Shown here in pieces: positions 55,201 to 62,749 of a stretch of 64,000 bases of DNA. The notes under the pieces were generated by a model that had not been told where the DNA came from, searched no databases, and saw nothing but the letters and a program-made list of their open reading frames with translations. Location: positions 1-64,000 of the forward strand of contig CASFYB010000001.1 in NCBI GenBank assembly GCA_949298825.1, in the 5' to 3' direction. The DNA is from an uncultured Helicobacter sp. (GTDB taxonomy: Bacteria; Campylobacterota; Campylobacteria; Campylobacterales; Helicobacteraceae). A program made the translations under genes and the position numbers. Position 1 is the first letter of the stretch. Every line of letters begins with the position of its first letter.

Positions 55201-55428
55201 ATGAGTATGCTAACTAGTGTTTTTGCACTTCTGCCACTGGTATTATTTGCTGGTGATGGGAGTGAGATTTATAGGGGTATTGGCGCGGTATTGATCGGGG
55301 GGATTATCTTTTCTACCTTTATTACGGTTTTGATCATCCCAGCTCTTTTGATGCTAAGCATGCAAAACAAATCTAAGATAAAATTGCAAGATTTATTTAA
55401 AAAACTTCTAGCCAAGGTGATTAAATGA
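52279..55428 (+). CDS. RND multidrug efflux transporter (HAE1/AcrB family)
   Basis: 1049 residues, the usual length, with 12 membrane helices and two large periplasmic loops. Conserved pieces include PQVTRPNISIYTIWSGATPYEVEKEIT in the first loop. TM4 reads SMIVDSAIVVIENIF, with one of the two AcrB aspartates replaced by serine, and TM10 reads VGSVVNNAILII, with asparagine where AcrB has lysine. Both changes occur in other RND groups (SwrC-like), so activity is likely. Proton-driven export of unknown compounds. It lies between the adaptor and TolC genes, with ATGA overlaps on both sides. Confidence 0.9.
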   Translation: MNTWIKYGLKNPIVVLVCTLFLLLFGSITLSKMPYQLLPQVTRPNISIYTIWSGATPYEVEKEITNRQEKYLKNLPNLLSMTSTSKEGVSIINLEFDSSLDSKAALLDISARLDEVRSYPADVNKPVVKITGESVPISVYLFAKTLDSNDDINLYKNYINDEIIKYFERVDGVGEVLVSGGRQKRLFITLDMPKMAFFHITINDVISSIKNQNINISAGSMDFEQRSYRISTIGEYGDIDSIGRTVVKTSNHKTILLRDIAHVNEGYEKTTSYNYHNLDPVISIQIRPTAWANILDLTDKIEKETKYLNETFLQKRGLSIEWGRDQRQYIKSSIAQVRENIIIGILLAVFVLLFFLRSFMALVMISIVIPLSIIGSFIFLGIFDRTLNVILLAGVSFAISMIVDSAIVVIENIFRQMRLQKDFFKACVIGVREVIGALFASSITTIAIFVPIIFLKDDAGKLFVDIAMASSSAIAISFFICIFVIPSFLYALLRYKKPDIKKNKIDEFFEDIGKRLSAQIMHCVHLCTKNTNTQILSISIFIGLCGAFSFFAFPKTDYLPKGNQNFLIGYLSVSTGLSLEEKERIVNILKTDFQPFLASSQNTLTDSEVPLIKDFFISAGENIYFYLIAQNPKETKKLMQYARESINAIPNVSGTVLQQEIFSGASSSSIDINITGDNLDSISASASKLIESIREKMPNLNIRIIPSLDMNNQEINLYPDPHILALNGLNVSSFGYVAEVMLKGKKVGEYKSKDSGELLDIYLHSQKKQATSPEEILYTQIYAPNGDIIPIGSLAEVKNEYGVARIRHFEQKRNILLILNSKDDTPIEKIAQDLYTNIIAPQALNDENDITISGSALKLQNLKTELLGGFVLAVVITYLILCALYSNFLYPFIIILTVPLATAGGLLGLFMVDKLIAPQNLDVLTMLGFIILVGSVVNNAILIIYQTLINIKTYQKPINEAILDATQTRLSPIYMSMLTSVFALLPLVLFAGDGSEIYRGIGAVLIGGIIFSTFITVLIIPALLMLSMQNKSKIKLQDLFKKLLAKVIK

Positions 55429-56657
55429 GATTGCCTTTATTTTTGATATTGACTTCATCCCTTTTTTCATTAAGTCTGAATGATGCTATTATCATTGCCT
55501 TGCAAAAAAGTGATCTAGTGCAAGAGAAAAGTGCCTTAAAAAAGCAGGGTGAAGCACTTTATAAAGAAAGTTTCTCATCTTTTATGCCAAGTCTTAATAC
55601 CGGATATATCCTAAGCTATAATGCCCCCTCTACCCCAAGATCTGCCTATGTGCTAAATTCATTTAATATCCGATTTGAATATAATCTTTTTAATGGTCTT
55701 AAGGATTATTATAGGATTTTAGATTCCAAAGAGAAAAAAAGGCGTACAGAATACGCACTTATAAATGAGCGTGCTAATATAGCCTTAAAGACAAAAGATG
55801 CTTATATCGGTGCTTTGCAAAGTAAGGCATTAATAGAGGTTTTAAAAGAGCGTCAAAAAAATATCCAGACACAAAAAAATAAAGCGCTTCAGTTTGTAAA
55901 CCAAGGGATCCGTGCTAAAAATGAATCTTTGAGTATGGAAATAGCGCTTTCTAATACGCTCATATCCTTGCAGAGTGCAGAGCTTTCATTGGAATATTAT
56001 ATTAAAACTTTAGAGCAGATTCTAAAAAGCAAGGTCTTTAGTGATGAACTAGAAGATATTGAGATTGATGAGGCTAAGGTGTTGGATACAGATGAGATCT
56101 TTTTATCTATGCTAGAGAGAAACTCTGAATATTTAAGCTTATTATCACAACTAGATTCCTCTAAATACCAGAAAAAACAATTGCTAGGCAACTTTTTGCC
56201 CTCTGTTGATCTTAGCGGGGTGAAGTATTGGTATATTGATGGGGGTAGAGCAGCTAGCACTACTTATGGTCTTCAAAGCCAGATACGCTTTAGTATCAGC
56301 TGGAATCTATTTAATGGACTTAGCGATGGATACAAGCTTCAAGCCTCTCGCTATTATGAACTATCCTTACAAAGCAGGATTAATGCATTAAAGCATGAGA
56401 TGTATATCCAAGCACAAGATTTAGTACGTCAGTATAATCTAGCAAAAGAACAGTATAAAATCAGCACTCAAACTCTACAAAAAGCGCAAGAAAACTATCA
56501 AATCACTAATAATCGTTATGCACAAGGTATAAGTACTTATACAGAACTTATTGATGCAGAGCTATTGCTTAATACTGCTAAGACCAATATAGCCCAGGCA
56601 AAATATGGTATTGCCAGTGCATTGGCCAAGGTAGATTACCTACTTAATAAATGGTAA
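55425..56657 (+). CDS. TolC-family outer-membrane efflux channel
   Basis: 410 residues with a signal peptide (MRLPLFLILTSSLFSLSLNDA) and the internal two-fold repeat of TolC: each half carries a long coiled-coil and barrel strands (YILSYNAPSTPRSAYVLNSFNIRFEYNLFNG and TTYGLQSQIRFSISWNLFNGLSDG), followed by ENYQITNNRYAQGISTYTELIDAE. It completes the tripartite pump. Its stop codon directly abuts that of the converging outer-membrane protein gene. Confidence 0.9.
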   Translation: MRLPLFLILTSSLFSLSLNDAIIIALQKSDLVQEKSALKKQGEALYKESFSSFMPSLNTGYILSYNAPSTPRSAYVLNSFNIRFEYNLFNGLKDYYRILDSKEKKRRTEYALINERANIALKTKDAYIGALQSKALIEVLKERQKNIQTQKNKALQFVNQGIRAKNESLSMEIALSNTLISLQSAELSLEYYIKTLEQILKSKVFSDELEDIEIDEAKVLDTDEIFLSMLERNSEYLSLLSQLDSSKYQKKQLLGNFLPSVDLSGVKYWYIDGGRAASTTYGLQSQIRFSISWNLFNGLSDGYKLQASRYYELSLQSRINALKHEMYIQAQDLVRQYNLAKEQYKISTQTLQKAQENYQITNNRYAQGISTYTELIDAELLLNTAKTNIAQAKYGIASALAKVDYLLNKW

Positions 56658-57392
56658 TCAAAAAAAGAAATGATAGGAAAGTGAAATATTATTAGGCTCA
56701 ATTGGCGTCTTATAGACTTTTGTCATTTTTTCTCCAAAAGAATTGTTCATGCTTATCCTATCATAAAAGGGCATTACCGTATAGATATCAAATCGATGAG
56801 CAAACCCTACTCTAATAGAAATGCCAGCGCGCAAAGCTAGCTCAGAGATATGGTTTTTGACATAAAAGCTATTAAGTACCCTATCTGTATCCTCATCTTC
56901 TTGTTTTAGTGAGCTGCTATTATATTCATATCCAGCCCCAGCACCACCAAATAAAAAGATCGCTACTTCTTGTTCTCCTTGAGTGATCGGAAAGCCAAGC
57001 ATTAAATCCATCCAGGCTTGGGCATCTAGATACCATGATCTGTTTTTGATAATAGTATCATTTGCAAATGTATGTCTATCTTCATAAGCGCGTAGATCAC
57101 CATAGCCAAAAGCAAATATTGGTCTCAAGACAAGGTATTTAAAGACATAAATTTCATAGCCAAAGTCTAGACCAGCATACCAGCCTCTAAATTTAATATC
57201 TGACCTAAGGAATGGATCCCAGTTTGGCGAGAAAGGGGAGGGGCTATATTTTATATTACGCTCAGCATACCCACCAGTGATACCAAAAAAGCTTCGTATA
57301 GATTGTTTAGATTCCATATCCTGACTATTTTCTAAATCTTTTGCTGCCAATATCACAAAAGAAGATAAAACTAAAAACAAAAGCTTTTTCAT
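56658..57392 (-). CDS. Outer-membrane beta-barrel protein, unassigned
   Basis: 244 residues with a signal peptide (MKKLLFLVLSSFVILAAKD), alternating strand patterns (GITGGYAERNIKYSPSPF, FRGWYAGLDFGYEIYVFKYLVLRPIFAFGYGD, LFGGAGAGYEYNSSS) and a C-terminal LSYHFFF typical of Helicobacter OMPs. It is about the size of an 8-strand barrel. No family assignment beyond that is possible. A long AT-rich upstream region separates it from the next gene. Confidence 0.7.
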   Translation of the reverse strand: MKKLLFLVLSSFVILAAKDLENSQDMESKQSIRSFFGITGGYAERNIKYSPSPFSPNWDPFLRSDIKFRGWYAGLDFGYEIYVFKYLVLRPIFAFGYGDLRAYEDRHTFANDTIIKNRSWYLDAQAWMDLMLGFPITQGEQEVAIFLFGGAGAGYEYNSSSLKQEDEDTDRVLNSFYVKNHISELALRAGISIRVGFAHRFDIYTVMPFYDRISMNNSFGEKMTKVYKTPIEPNNISLSYHFFF

Positions 57393-57701
57393 AATAGTTC
57401 CTAAAATTTTTTAAATTATAATTTATAAATGTTTATGATGCCCTTAAAAACTAGAATATAAAAATATCGACTTTATACTCTTTATTTTTAGTCATGAAAA
57501 CTATAATTTTCAAACTAATATAGATCTATACAAAAATGCTCCCCGCCAAATATCTGCCATCAAAATCATAAAATATTTTAGATTCTTTAAAAATATTTTT
57601 TTTCTAACAATAAGCTTTCTATGCACCTAAAATGCGGGCTTTAGAAAATAAATAAATTTTTATAATTTAAAAATTTTACTCCAATTTAAAGCACACTATA
57701 G
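57393..57701. other. Gene-free AT-rich region
   Basis: About 300 bases lie between the start of the outer-membrane protein gene and the truncated frame at 57702. I see no RNA gene, no repeat and no reading frame that looks coding. The part next to 57392 must contain the promoter of the outer-membrane protein gene. Confidence 0.5.
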
Positions 57702-57983
57702 AATCAATATGAAAGCTCTATCACTGAGATCACACCTAGCGATGGCCACTATATCGTAGTGCTTAAAAAAGATACACCACTTTCTAAAAAAGAGAGCAAG
57801 ACCTTAGGCAAGCTTAAAGATAAGCTAAGAGTGCTTAGCCAAAATGAAGGTGGTAAGATTGTCAAAACCTATCTAGTTGGTGTTTTTACAAGCTTAGATG
57901 AAGCCAAGAGTGAAGAGGCAAGCTACAAAAATATAGCCAAAAGCCTAGGAGGCGATACGCAAATACTAAGTATTGGTAAATAA
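57702..57983 (+). pseudogene. Remnant of a larger gene, C-terminal SPOR-like end only
   Basis: After a stop codon at 57699-57701 the frame is open for 93 codons and reads QYESSITEITPSDGHYIVVLKKDTPLSKKES, split here as QYESSITEITPSDG and HYIVVLKKDTPL. It then gives KIVKTYLVGVFTSLDEAKSEE and ends in LGGDTQILSIGK. The text looks like normal protein well before the first possible start (GTG at 57759), with no signal peptide or ribosome site. The VFTSLDEAKSEEASYKNI part resembles the SPOR peptidoglycan-binding pattern. I take it as the 3' end of a deleted gene; a short protein from the GTG is possible. Confidence 0.5.
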
Positions 57984-57991
57984 TGCTTCAT

Positions 57992-58019
57992 GGGGAGGGA
58001 TGGGGGATAAACCCTCCCC
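57992..58019. terminator. G/C-rich hairpin after the gene remnant
   Basis: GGGGAGGG (57992-57999) pairs perfectly with CCCTCCCC (58012-58019), with a 12-base loop that itself contains GGGGG. No T tract follows. It is the first of two stem-loops behind the remnant gene. Confidence 0.5.
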
Positions 58020-58034
58020 TACTTAAATGCGGTT

Positions 58035-58060
58035 GCCTGCAAGATTCTTGCGGGCTTTTT
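58035..58060 (+). terminator. Rho-independent terminator
   Basis: GCCTGCAAG (58035-58043) and CTTGCGGGC (58047-58055) form a 9-bp stem with a 3-base loop, followed by five T. It ends the remnant gene transcript, which suggests the lost gene was once complete here. Confidence 0.75.
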
Positions 58061-58115
58061 ATTGAGTTTTTTATTTTTAGGGGAATATTTGATAAGCTTA
58101 AAAAGCTGCAGCAAA

Positions 58116-58589
58116 TTAGCCTCGTTTAAAGTCTCCGCTTTTACCACCACTTTTTGATTCTAGTTGGATATCTTTAATCACCATAGATTTATCAATAGCT
58201 TTTAGCATATCATAAAAGGTCAAAAGTGCAGTACTTACAGCACAAAGGGCTTCCATCTCAACACCTGTTTTTCCTTCGGTTTTGACTTTTGCGATGAGTT
58301 TAAATTCATATTTTTCATCATCTTGCATTACCTCTATATCCACACCGCTAATAAAGAGTGGATGACACATAGGGATTAGCTCATGAGTCTTTTTGGCCCC
58401 CATGATACCAGCGATAATAGCAGTTTGTATAACAGCACCTTTTTTAGTGCTTTGATTTAGCGCTGCCTCATAGGCCTCTTTGCTCATAGAGATGATCCCG
58501 CTAGCACTGGCTATCCTGGTGCTAGGAGTCTTATCTCCGACATCTACCATCTTTGGATTATTTTTTTCATTCAGATGCGTTAGCTGCAT
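58116..58589 (-). CDS. moaC: Cyclic pyranopterin monophosphate synthase MoaC
   Basis: Second step of molybdenum cofactor synthesis, acting on the MoaA product. The 157 residues show [33 protein letters not shown]-type text ([19 protein letters not shown]) and [32 protein letters not shown]. It is the last gene of the operon, its start overlapping the mog stop by one base. No moaA is present in the window. Confidence 0.95.
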   Translation of the reverse strand: MQLTHLNEKNNPKMVDVGDKTPSTRIASASGIISMSKEAYEAALNQSTKKGAVIQTAIIAGIMGAKKTHELIPMCHPLFISGVDIEVMQDDEKYEFKLIAKVKTEGKTGVEMEALCAVSTALLTFYDMLKAIDKSMVIKDIQLESKSGGKSGDFKRG

Positions 58590-59137
58590 TATTTTTCCTT
58601 TCTATAGGCATTTTTAGGACGAAAGGCCTTGATTTTCTCTTCATTTGCTTCAATATAATTTCCATCAATCAAATCTATGCAATAAGGGATAGCTGGGAAT
58701 ACTGCATGAAGGCACTCTTCAATGCTTTTTGGCTTGCCAGGGAGGTTGATGATTAGGCTTTGTTTGCGTATACCTGCAGTCTGTCTTGATAAAATCGCAG
58801 TTGGCACAAACTTTAGACTTTCATTTCTCATCGCCTCGCCAAATCCAGGAAGCATTTTTTCACACACTTCCTCTGTGGCCTCTGGCGTGACATCTTTTTT
58901 AGCAGGTCCAGTGCCACCAGTAGTGATGATAAGATCACAGCCCATCTCATCAGAGAGCTTTTTTAGAGCATTTTTGATATCCTCTTTAATATCAGCCACA
59001 AGTTCATAATAAAACTCGCAAGGATTTTTAATAAAGCTTTTGATAACTGCTTGTATTTCTTTGCCAGAAAGATCTTCATAAATACCAGCTGATGCTCTGT
59101 CGCTTGCTGTTACTATACCGATTTTAATCACATCCAT
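58589..59137 (-). CDS. mog: Molybdopterin adenylyltransferase
   Basis: Activates molybdopterin with ATP before metal insertion. The 182 residues contain [41 protein letters not shown] and [21 protein letters not shown]. It lies 3 bases after mobB and overlaps moaC by one base. Confidence 0.93.
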   Translation of the reverse strand: MDVIKIGIVTASDRASAGIYEDLSGKEIQAVIKSFIKNPCEFYYELVADIKEDIKNALKKLSDEMGCDLIITTGGTGPAKKDVTPEATEEVCEKMLPGFGEAMRNESLKFVPTAILSRQTAGIRKQSLIINLPGKPKSIEECLHAVFPAIPYCIDLIDGNYIEANEEKIKAFRPKNAYRKEK

Positions 59138-59140
59138 ACC

Positions 59141-59653
59141 CTACTCCTTAAGTAATTCTTTAAGCTCTTTGGCCTCTTTTTGTATCCATGATACTATATT
59201 GTATATATCTTCAATATGAAGCATCTCATAGCCCTCTTTGCCCTTCTTTAATAAAACATCATCAACAACAATAATACTAGCTAATTTTAGCTCATCTTGT
59301 ACTATACCGCCTGCATCACTCCTAGCTACACAAATCCTAGGACAAACAAAATCCTTATAACCTTCAATAAAAATATAATCATACTCATCTTGCAGGGAGG
59401 CAAGATGAGAGATTAGGCTTTTGTGTTGATGAGAAAAGAGGGCATTCTTCTTGTCTGATGCGATAAAAACATCTGCCCCAAGTGCAAAAAATCTGGCGCT
59501 ATCCTTTCCTTGCGTATCAAAAGTAGCCTTATTTTTAGGATCATGTTTAATGCAGAGAATCTTGTGTTTATCTATTAGGGCTTTTGTAACTTTTTCTATT
59601 AATGTAGTTTTCCCACTATTGCTAATACCGCAAAATCCAACTACCTTTGGCAC
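59141..59653 (-). CDS. mobB: Molybdopterin-guanine dinucleotide biosynthesis protein MobB
   Basis: GTP-binding helper of the MGD step. The 170 residues begin KVVGFCGISNSGKTTLIEK (P-loop), followed by LCIKHDPKNKATFDTQGKDSARF and YIFIEGYKDFVCPRICVAR, a typical MobB set. Neighbours on both sides are molybdenum cofactor genes, with 2-3 base gaps. mobA is not seen here. Confidence 0.9.
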   Translation of the reverse strand: MPKVVGFCGISNSGKTTLIEKVTKALIDKHKILCIKHDPKNKATFDTQGKDSARFFALGADVFIASDKKNALFSHQHKSLISHLASLQDEYDYIFIEGYKDFVCPRICVARSDAGGIVQDELKLASIIVVDDVLLKKGKEGYEMLHIEDIYNIVSWIQKEAKELKELLKE

Positions 59654-59656
59654 AAA

Positions 59657-60094
59657 TCAGCCTAAAAGCCCGCTATGAGGCAATGGATTGGATCTATCTT
59701 TAGCATAGATTCTTCTGTTATCTTTAAGATCATATTTCCAAATAGGCGCATTATGCTTAAAATCTTCAACAAATTTATCAAAAAAACTCAAGGCTACCTT
59801 TCTTTTGGGTGAAAGGATCGCACACATAAAGGAGCTTTCATTGCATGCTACATCGCCTAGGGAATGTGCCATATAAAGCAACCCACCTTGATCTTTTATT
59901 CGTATTTGCCAGGCTTCAAACCAGGCCTTTAAAATAGGCTCATAAATATCAAAGCTAAGTCCTGAAATACCATCTTCATCTCTTACCACACCCACAAAGA
60001 TGCAATTAGCCCCAAGATTATCCCCTCTAGCCATCATATCAAGTTTTTGATAGATCTCAAAAGTGGGCAATGGACCTTGATAAATCTCTAGCAT
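59657..60094 (-). CDS. moaE: Molybdopterin synthase large subunit
   Basis: Adds the dithiolene sulfurs to cyclic pyranopterin together with MoaD. The 145 residues include GANCIFVGVVRDEDGISGLSFD, MAHSLGDVACNESSFMCAILSPKR and the C-terminal PIWKYDLKD with the active-site lysine. The start at 60094 shares a base with the moaD stop (TGATG), in place of an upstream start four codons earlier that lies inside moaD. Confidence 0.92.
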   Translation of the reverse strand: MLEIYQGPLPTFEIYQKLDMMARGDNLGANCIFVGVVRDEDGISGLSFDIYEPILKAWFEAWQIRIKDQGGLLYMAHSLGDVACNESSFMCAILSPKRKVALSFFDKFVEDFKHNAPIWKYDLKDNRRIYAKDRSNPLPHSGLLG

Positions 60095-60315
60095 CAGCCA
60101 CCACAAACAGGAGGTAAGATCACTACTCTATCCCCACTTTTTAGTTCTTGATCAATATTATTTGCTATCACTTCGTTAATGGCAATCGCACTTATATCCA
60201 GCCACTTAGCCACTTCTGGCATTTCCTTTAGCACCGCTTTAAGCTCATTAAGATTTTTTACATCAAAGGTCTTTTTCTCTACGCCAATAGGTCCCATAAA
60301 CTCAACGCTTACCAT
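60094..60315 (-). CDS. moaD: Molybdopterin synthase sulfur carrier subunit
   Basis: 73-residue ubiquitin-like protein ending in the required Gly-Gly (LPPVCGG), where the thiocarboxylate forms. The beta-grasp pattern is VSVEFMGPIGVEKKTFDV, then EVIANNIDQELKSGDRVVIL. AAGGATGATTT precedes the ATG, and moeA ends 3 bases before it. Confidence 0.92.
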   Translation of the reverse strand: MVSVEFMGPIGVEKKTFDVKNLNELKAVLKEMPEVAKWLDISAIAINEVIANNIDQELKSGDRVVILPPVCGG

Positions 60316-60318
60316 AAA

Positions 60319-61563
60319 TCATCCTTCATTATAAAGTAGAATAATCTCTAGCATATCACCAGGACAAAACTCTCTTATGCCATCAGGCAAGATTGCTAAA
60401 GCAGTATTTTGGCATAAATTATTAATGATCGCACTAGCATTTGTTTTTTTCATATCTTGATTGATCTCATAAAGTCCATTGTTGATACTAAGACTGCATG
60501 CCCTAAGTTCTAATCTAGAATCTGTTTTTGCTAAGTTGCAGGTAAGTTTTGCTAAAAGCTTTTTGGGGTAGATTTTTTGATTCAATAAATTTGCCATAAT
60601 AGCCTTGCTAAAAAGGAAAAAGATCACACCCGTGGCATTTGGATTCCCAGGTAGGCCCAAAATCGGCTTTTTAGCATCCTTGCTTATGGCAAAAAGTGTT
60701 GGTTTACCAGGTTTAATATTAATACCATGAAAGACTGTGTTGGCATATTTTTTGATCACTTGTTGAGTAAAATCAAAATCCCCCTTGCTCATCCCGCCTG
60801 TGGTTAGAATCACATCACATTCATCTAGTAGTTCTAAAAAGCTCCTCTCTAGCGGGCTTATTCCATCTTCTTTAAACTCATCTTGTACTTTTTCTTTAAC
60901 AACAGCTATTGCTCCCATTTGCTCTATCATAGCAGATAGAAGATGAGGATTGGTGCTTCTAACTTGAGCTATATTATCTTTCATCTCCCCTACTTCTACA
61001 AGCTCATCTCCACTGGCTAGAATACCTATTTTTGGACGCTGATATACTTGGATAAAAACCTGATTTAATTCAGCCAAAAGAGCGATTTCAAAAGGGGTGA
61101 TTTTGCTTCCTTTTGGCAGCAAAAGCTCGCCTTTTTTGTAGTTATCACCCTTTTGGCGAATCCATTGATTCTCATAAGGTGACATAGCATCATCTTTAAG
61201 TTTCAAAAGATTATCTTCTACCTCTACATCTTCGATGATAACAATACTATCACTCCCTTCTGGCATCACTGCACCAGTAAAGGTTTTTAAAGCATGGCCT
61301 CTAGGAAGTGGATCTGGCATATTGCCAGCTGGATTACTTCCCAAGATTTTTAATCCAGTGGTTTTTAGCTGCTCTAAGTCTTTGATGCAAAATGCATATC
61401 CATCCATGCTTGATAGTGCGCAAGCAGGGACATCCTCTTTGGCATAGATATCTTCAGCCAATATCCTATTGAGTGCATTACTAAAAATGATCCGCTCGCT
61501 TCCAAGTTTTTTGATATCAGATTCCAAAACTTTTTGGTAAGCATCAAAAAATGAAACAAGCAT
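60319..61563 (-). CDS. moeA: Molybdopterin molybdenumtransferase
   Basis: Inserts molybdate into adenylated molybdopterin. The 414 residues have the domain set of MoeA: FFDAYQKVLESDIKKLGSERI, LSSMDGYAFCIKD, FTGAVMPEGSDSIVIIEDVEV, DVILTTGGMSKGDFDF and ILGLPGNPNATGVIFFLF. It follows ribA by 9 bases and precedes moaD by 3, so it belongs to the same transcript. Confidence 0.94.
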   Translation of the reverse strand: MLVSFFDAYQKVLESDIKKLGSERIIFSNALNRILAEDIYAKEDVPACALSSMDGYAFCIKDLEQLKTTGLKILGSNPAGNMPDPLPRGHALKTFTGAVMPEGSDSIVIIEDVEVEDNLLKLKDDAMSPYENQWIRQKGDNYKKGELLLPKGSKITPFEIALLAELNQVFIQVYQRPKIGILASGDELVEVGEMKDNIAQVRSTNPHLLSAMIEQMGAIAVVKEKVQDEFKEDGISPLERSFLELLDECDVILTTGGMSKGDFDFTQQVIKKYANTVFHGINIKPGKPTLFAISKDAKKPILGLPGNPNATGVIFFLFSKAIMANLLNQKIYPKKLLAKLTCNLAKTDSRLELRACSLSINNGLYEINQDMKKTNASAIINNLCQNTALAILPDGIREFCPGDMLEIILLYNEG

Positions 61564-61572
61564 AATTGCTCC

Positions 61573-62148
61573 TTATAGCAAATGTCCTAATTTTTGTTTT
61601 TTAACCTCTAAATAGCGCTCATTATGGCAATTTGACTGCACGATAATTTGAGTGCGCAAAACTTTAGCATATTTTTCTAGGGCTGTTATTTTGCGTGGAT
61701 TATTAGTTAGCAGTTCAATTTGTGTGATATTAAAATTCTTAAAAATCTCCCCGATAACCTCATAATCTCTTGCATCTTTTGGGAAGCCAAGAGCCTCGTT
61801 TGCTTGCACAGTATCTAGACCTTCATCTTGGAGGGCATAAGCATTTACTTTATTAAAAAGTCCGATCCCTCTTCCTTCTTGGCGCAAGTAAATAAGCATC
61901 CCCCCACTTTTAGCAATCTTTTCCATAGCCATAGCAAGCTCTCCACCACAATCACATTTTAAAGAGCCAAAAACATCACCAGTAAGACACTCAGAGTGCA
62001 CACGCACAAGTGGTGTATCTCCCATATTTTGAGTAAAGACTACTAGATGATCATAAATTTGTCCATCAATAATCTGACGTACAGCCTGAATGATAAAATC
62101 ACCAAATCGTGTAGGTAGTTTTGCTTTTTTTGAAAATTCTAATTGCAT
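61573..62148 (-). CDS. ribA: GTP cyclohydrolase II
   Basis: First step of riboflavin synthesis from GTP. The 191 residues carry the zinc cysteines in [21 protein letters not shown] and the catalytic region [24 protein letters not shown]. It has no DHBP synthase domain, so it is the single-function RibA. It heads the molybdenum cofactor operon, which also starts from GTP. Confidence 0.94.
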   Translation of the reverse strand: MQLEFSKKAKLPTRFGDFIIQAVRQIIDGQIYDHLVVFTQNMGDTPLVRVHSECLTGDVFGSLKCDCGGELAMAMEKIAKSGGMLIYLRQEGRGIGLFNKVNAYALQDEGLDTVQANEALGFPKDARDYEVIGEIFKNFNITQIELLTNNPRKITALEKYAKVLRTQIIVQSNCHNERYLEVKKQKLGHLL

Positions 62149-62175
62149 TATTCTTCCTAATTATTTAATTTTAAT

Positions 62176-62181
62176 TATAAT
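62176..62181 (+). promoter_or_regulatory. -10 promoter box for the YhcH-family gene
   Basis: TATAAT, 55 bases before the start codon, in the 88-base divergent gap with ribA. The surrounding ATTATAAT is symmetrical and could also serve ribA on the other strand. Confidence 0.4.
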
Positions 62182-62236
62182 TTGAGCAGCAATTATAACC
62201 ACAAATTATTAAATCAACTTCATTTTGGAGGCCTAA

Positions 62237-62749
62237 ATGGCTGTTGTTGGAAATTTTAAATCTCTTAAAAATATGTTTTACAAAACTCCTGCGTTAAATG
62301 CCCTCTCTGAGTATTTAACACAGGCTTTAGATACAAATTCAGCAGTCTATAAGCGCATTTTAAATACAGATGAAGAAAATAAAATCACACTTAGTGATGG
62401 CATGTTTGCTATTGAACAGAGCTATGGGCTAAAAGATATTTCAAAAGCTTTTTTTGAAACCCATTTAAAATATGTAGATTTCCAGCTAGTAGTTTTTGGA
62501 GAGGAGTATTTCTTGCTAGGAGATAGGCAAGATTTTACACAAGATATGATGGATATCAGCAGAGATCTTATCACTTATAAGCCTCATTACAAAGCCTCTC
62601 AAATCTATCTTAAAGCAGGGAGCTTGGCTGTATTTTTTGAAAATGATGTGCATGCAGGGGGATTAGCCCTCTGTGATCTTGCCCTATCTCAAAAAGTTTA
62701 TAAAACTGTTATCAAAGTCCCCAAAGAACTTTTGAAATTAAAGTTTTAA
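62237..62749 (+). CDS. YhcH/YjgK/YiaL (EbgC)-family protein
   Basis: 170 residues of the DUF386 cupin-like family. Seen are YGLKDISKAFFETHLKYVDFQLVVFGEEYF and the metal-binding pattern FFENDVHAGGLAL. Relatives are linked to sialic acid or other sugar metabolism, as anomerase or bond-isomerase proteins. The E-x-H-x-x-x-D-x-Q core (ETHLKYVDFQ) is kept. The substrate here is unknown. GGAGG precedes the ATG, and the last bases overlap mfd. Confidence 0.8.
   Translation: MAVVGNFKSLKNMFYKTPALNALSEYLTQALDTNSAVYKRILNTDEENKITLSDGMFAIEQSYGLKDISKAFFETHLKYVDFQLVVFGEEYFLLGDRQDFTQDMMDISRDLITYKPHYKASQIYLKAGSLAVFFENDVHAGGLALCDLALSQKVYKTVIKVPKELLKLKF

Noticed and set aside
52279-55428. Inactive RND pump because the TM4 and TM10 charged residues differ from AcrB
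   Set aside because: The VDS/VDN and VNN versions occur in other RND groups that are believed active, and the frame and loops are complete.
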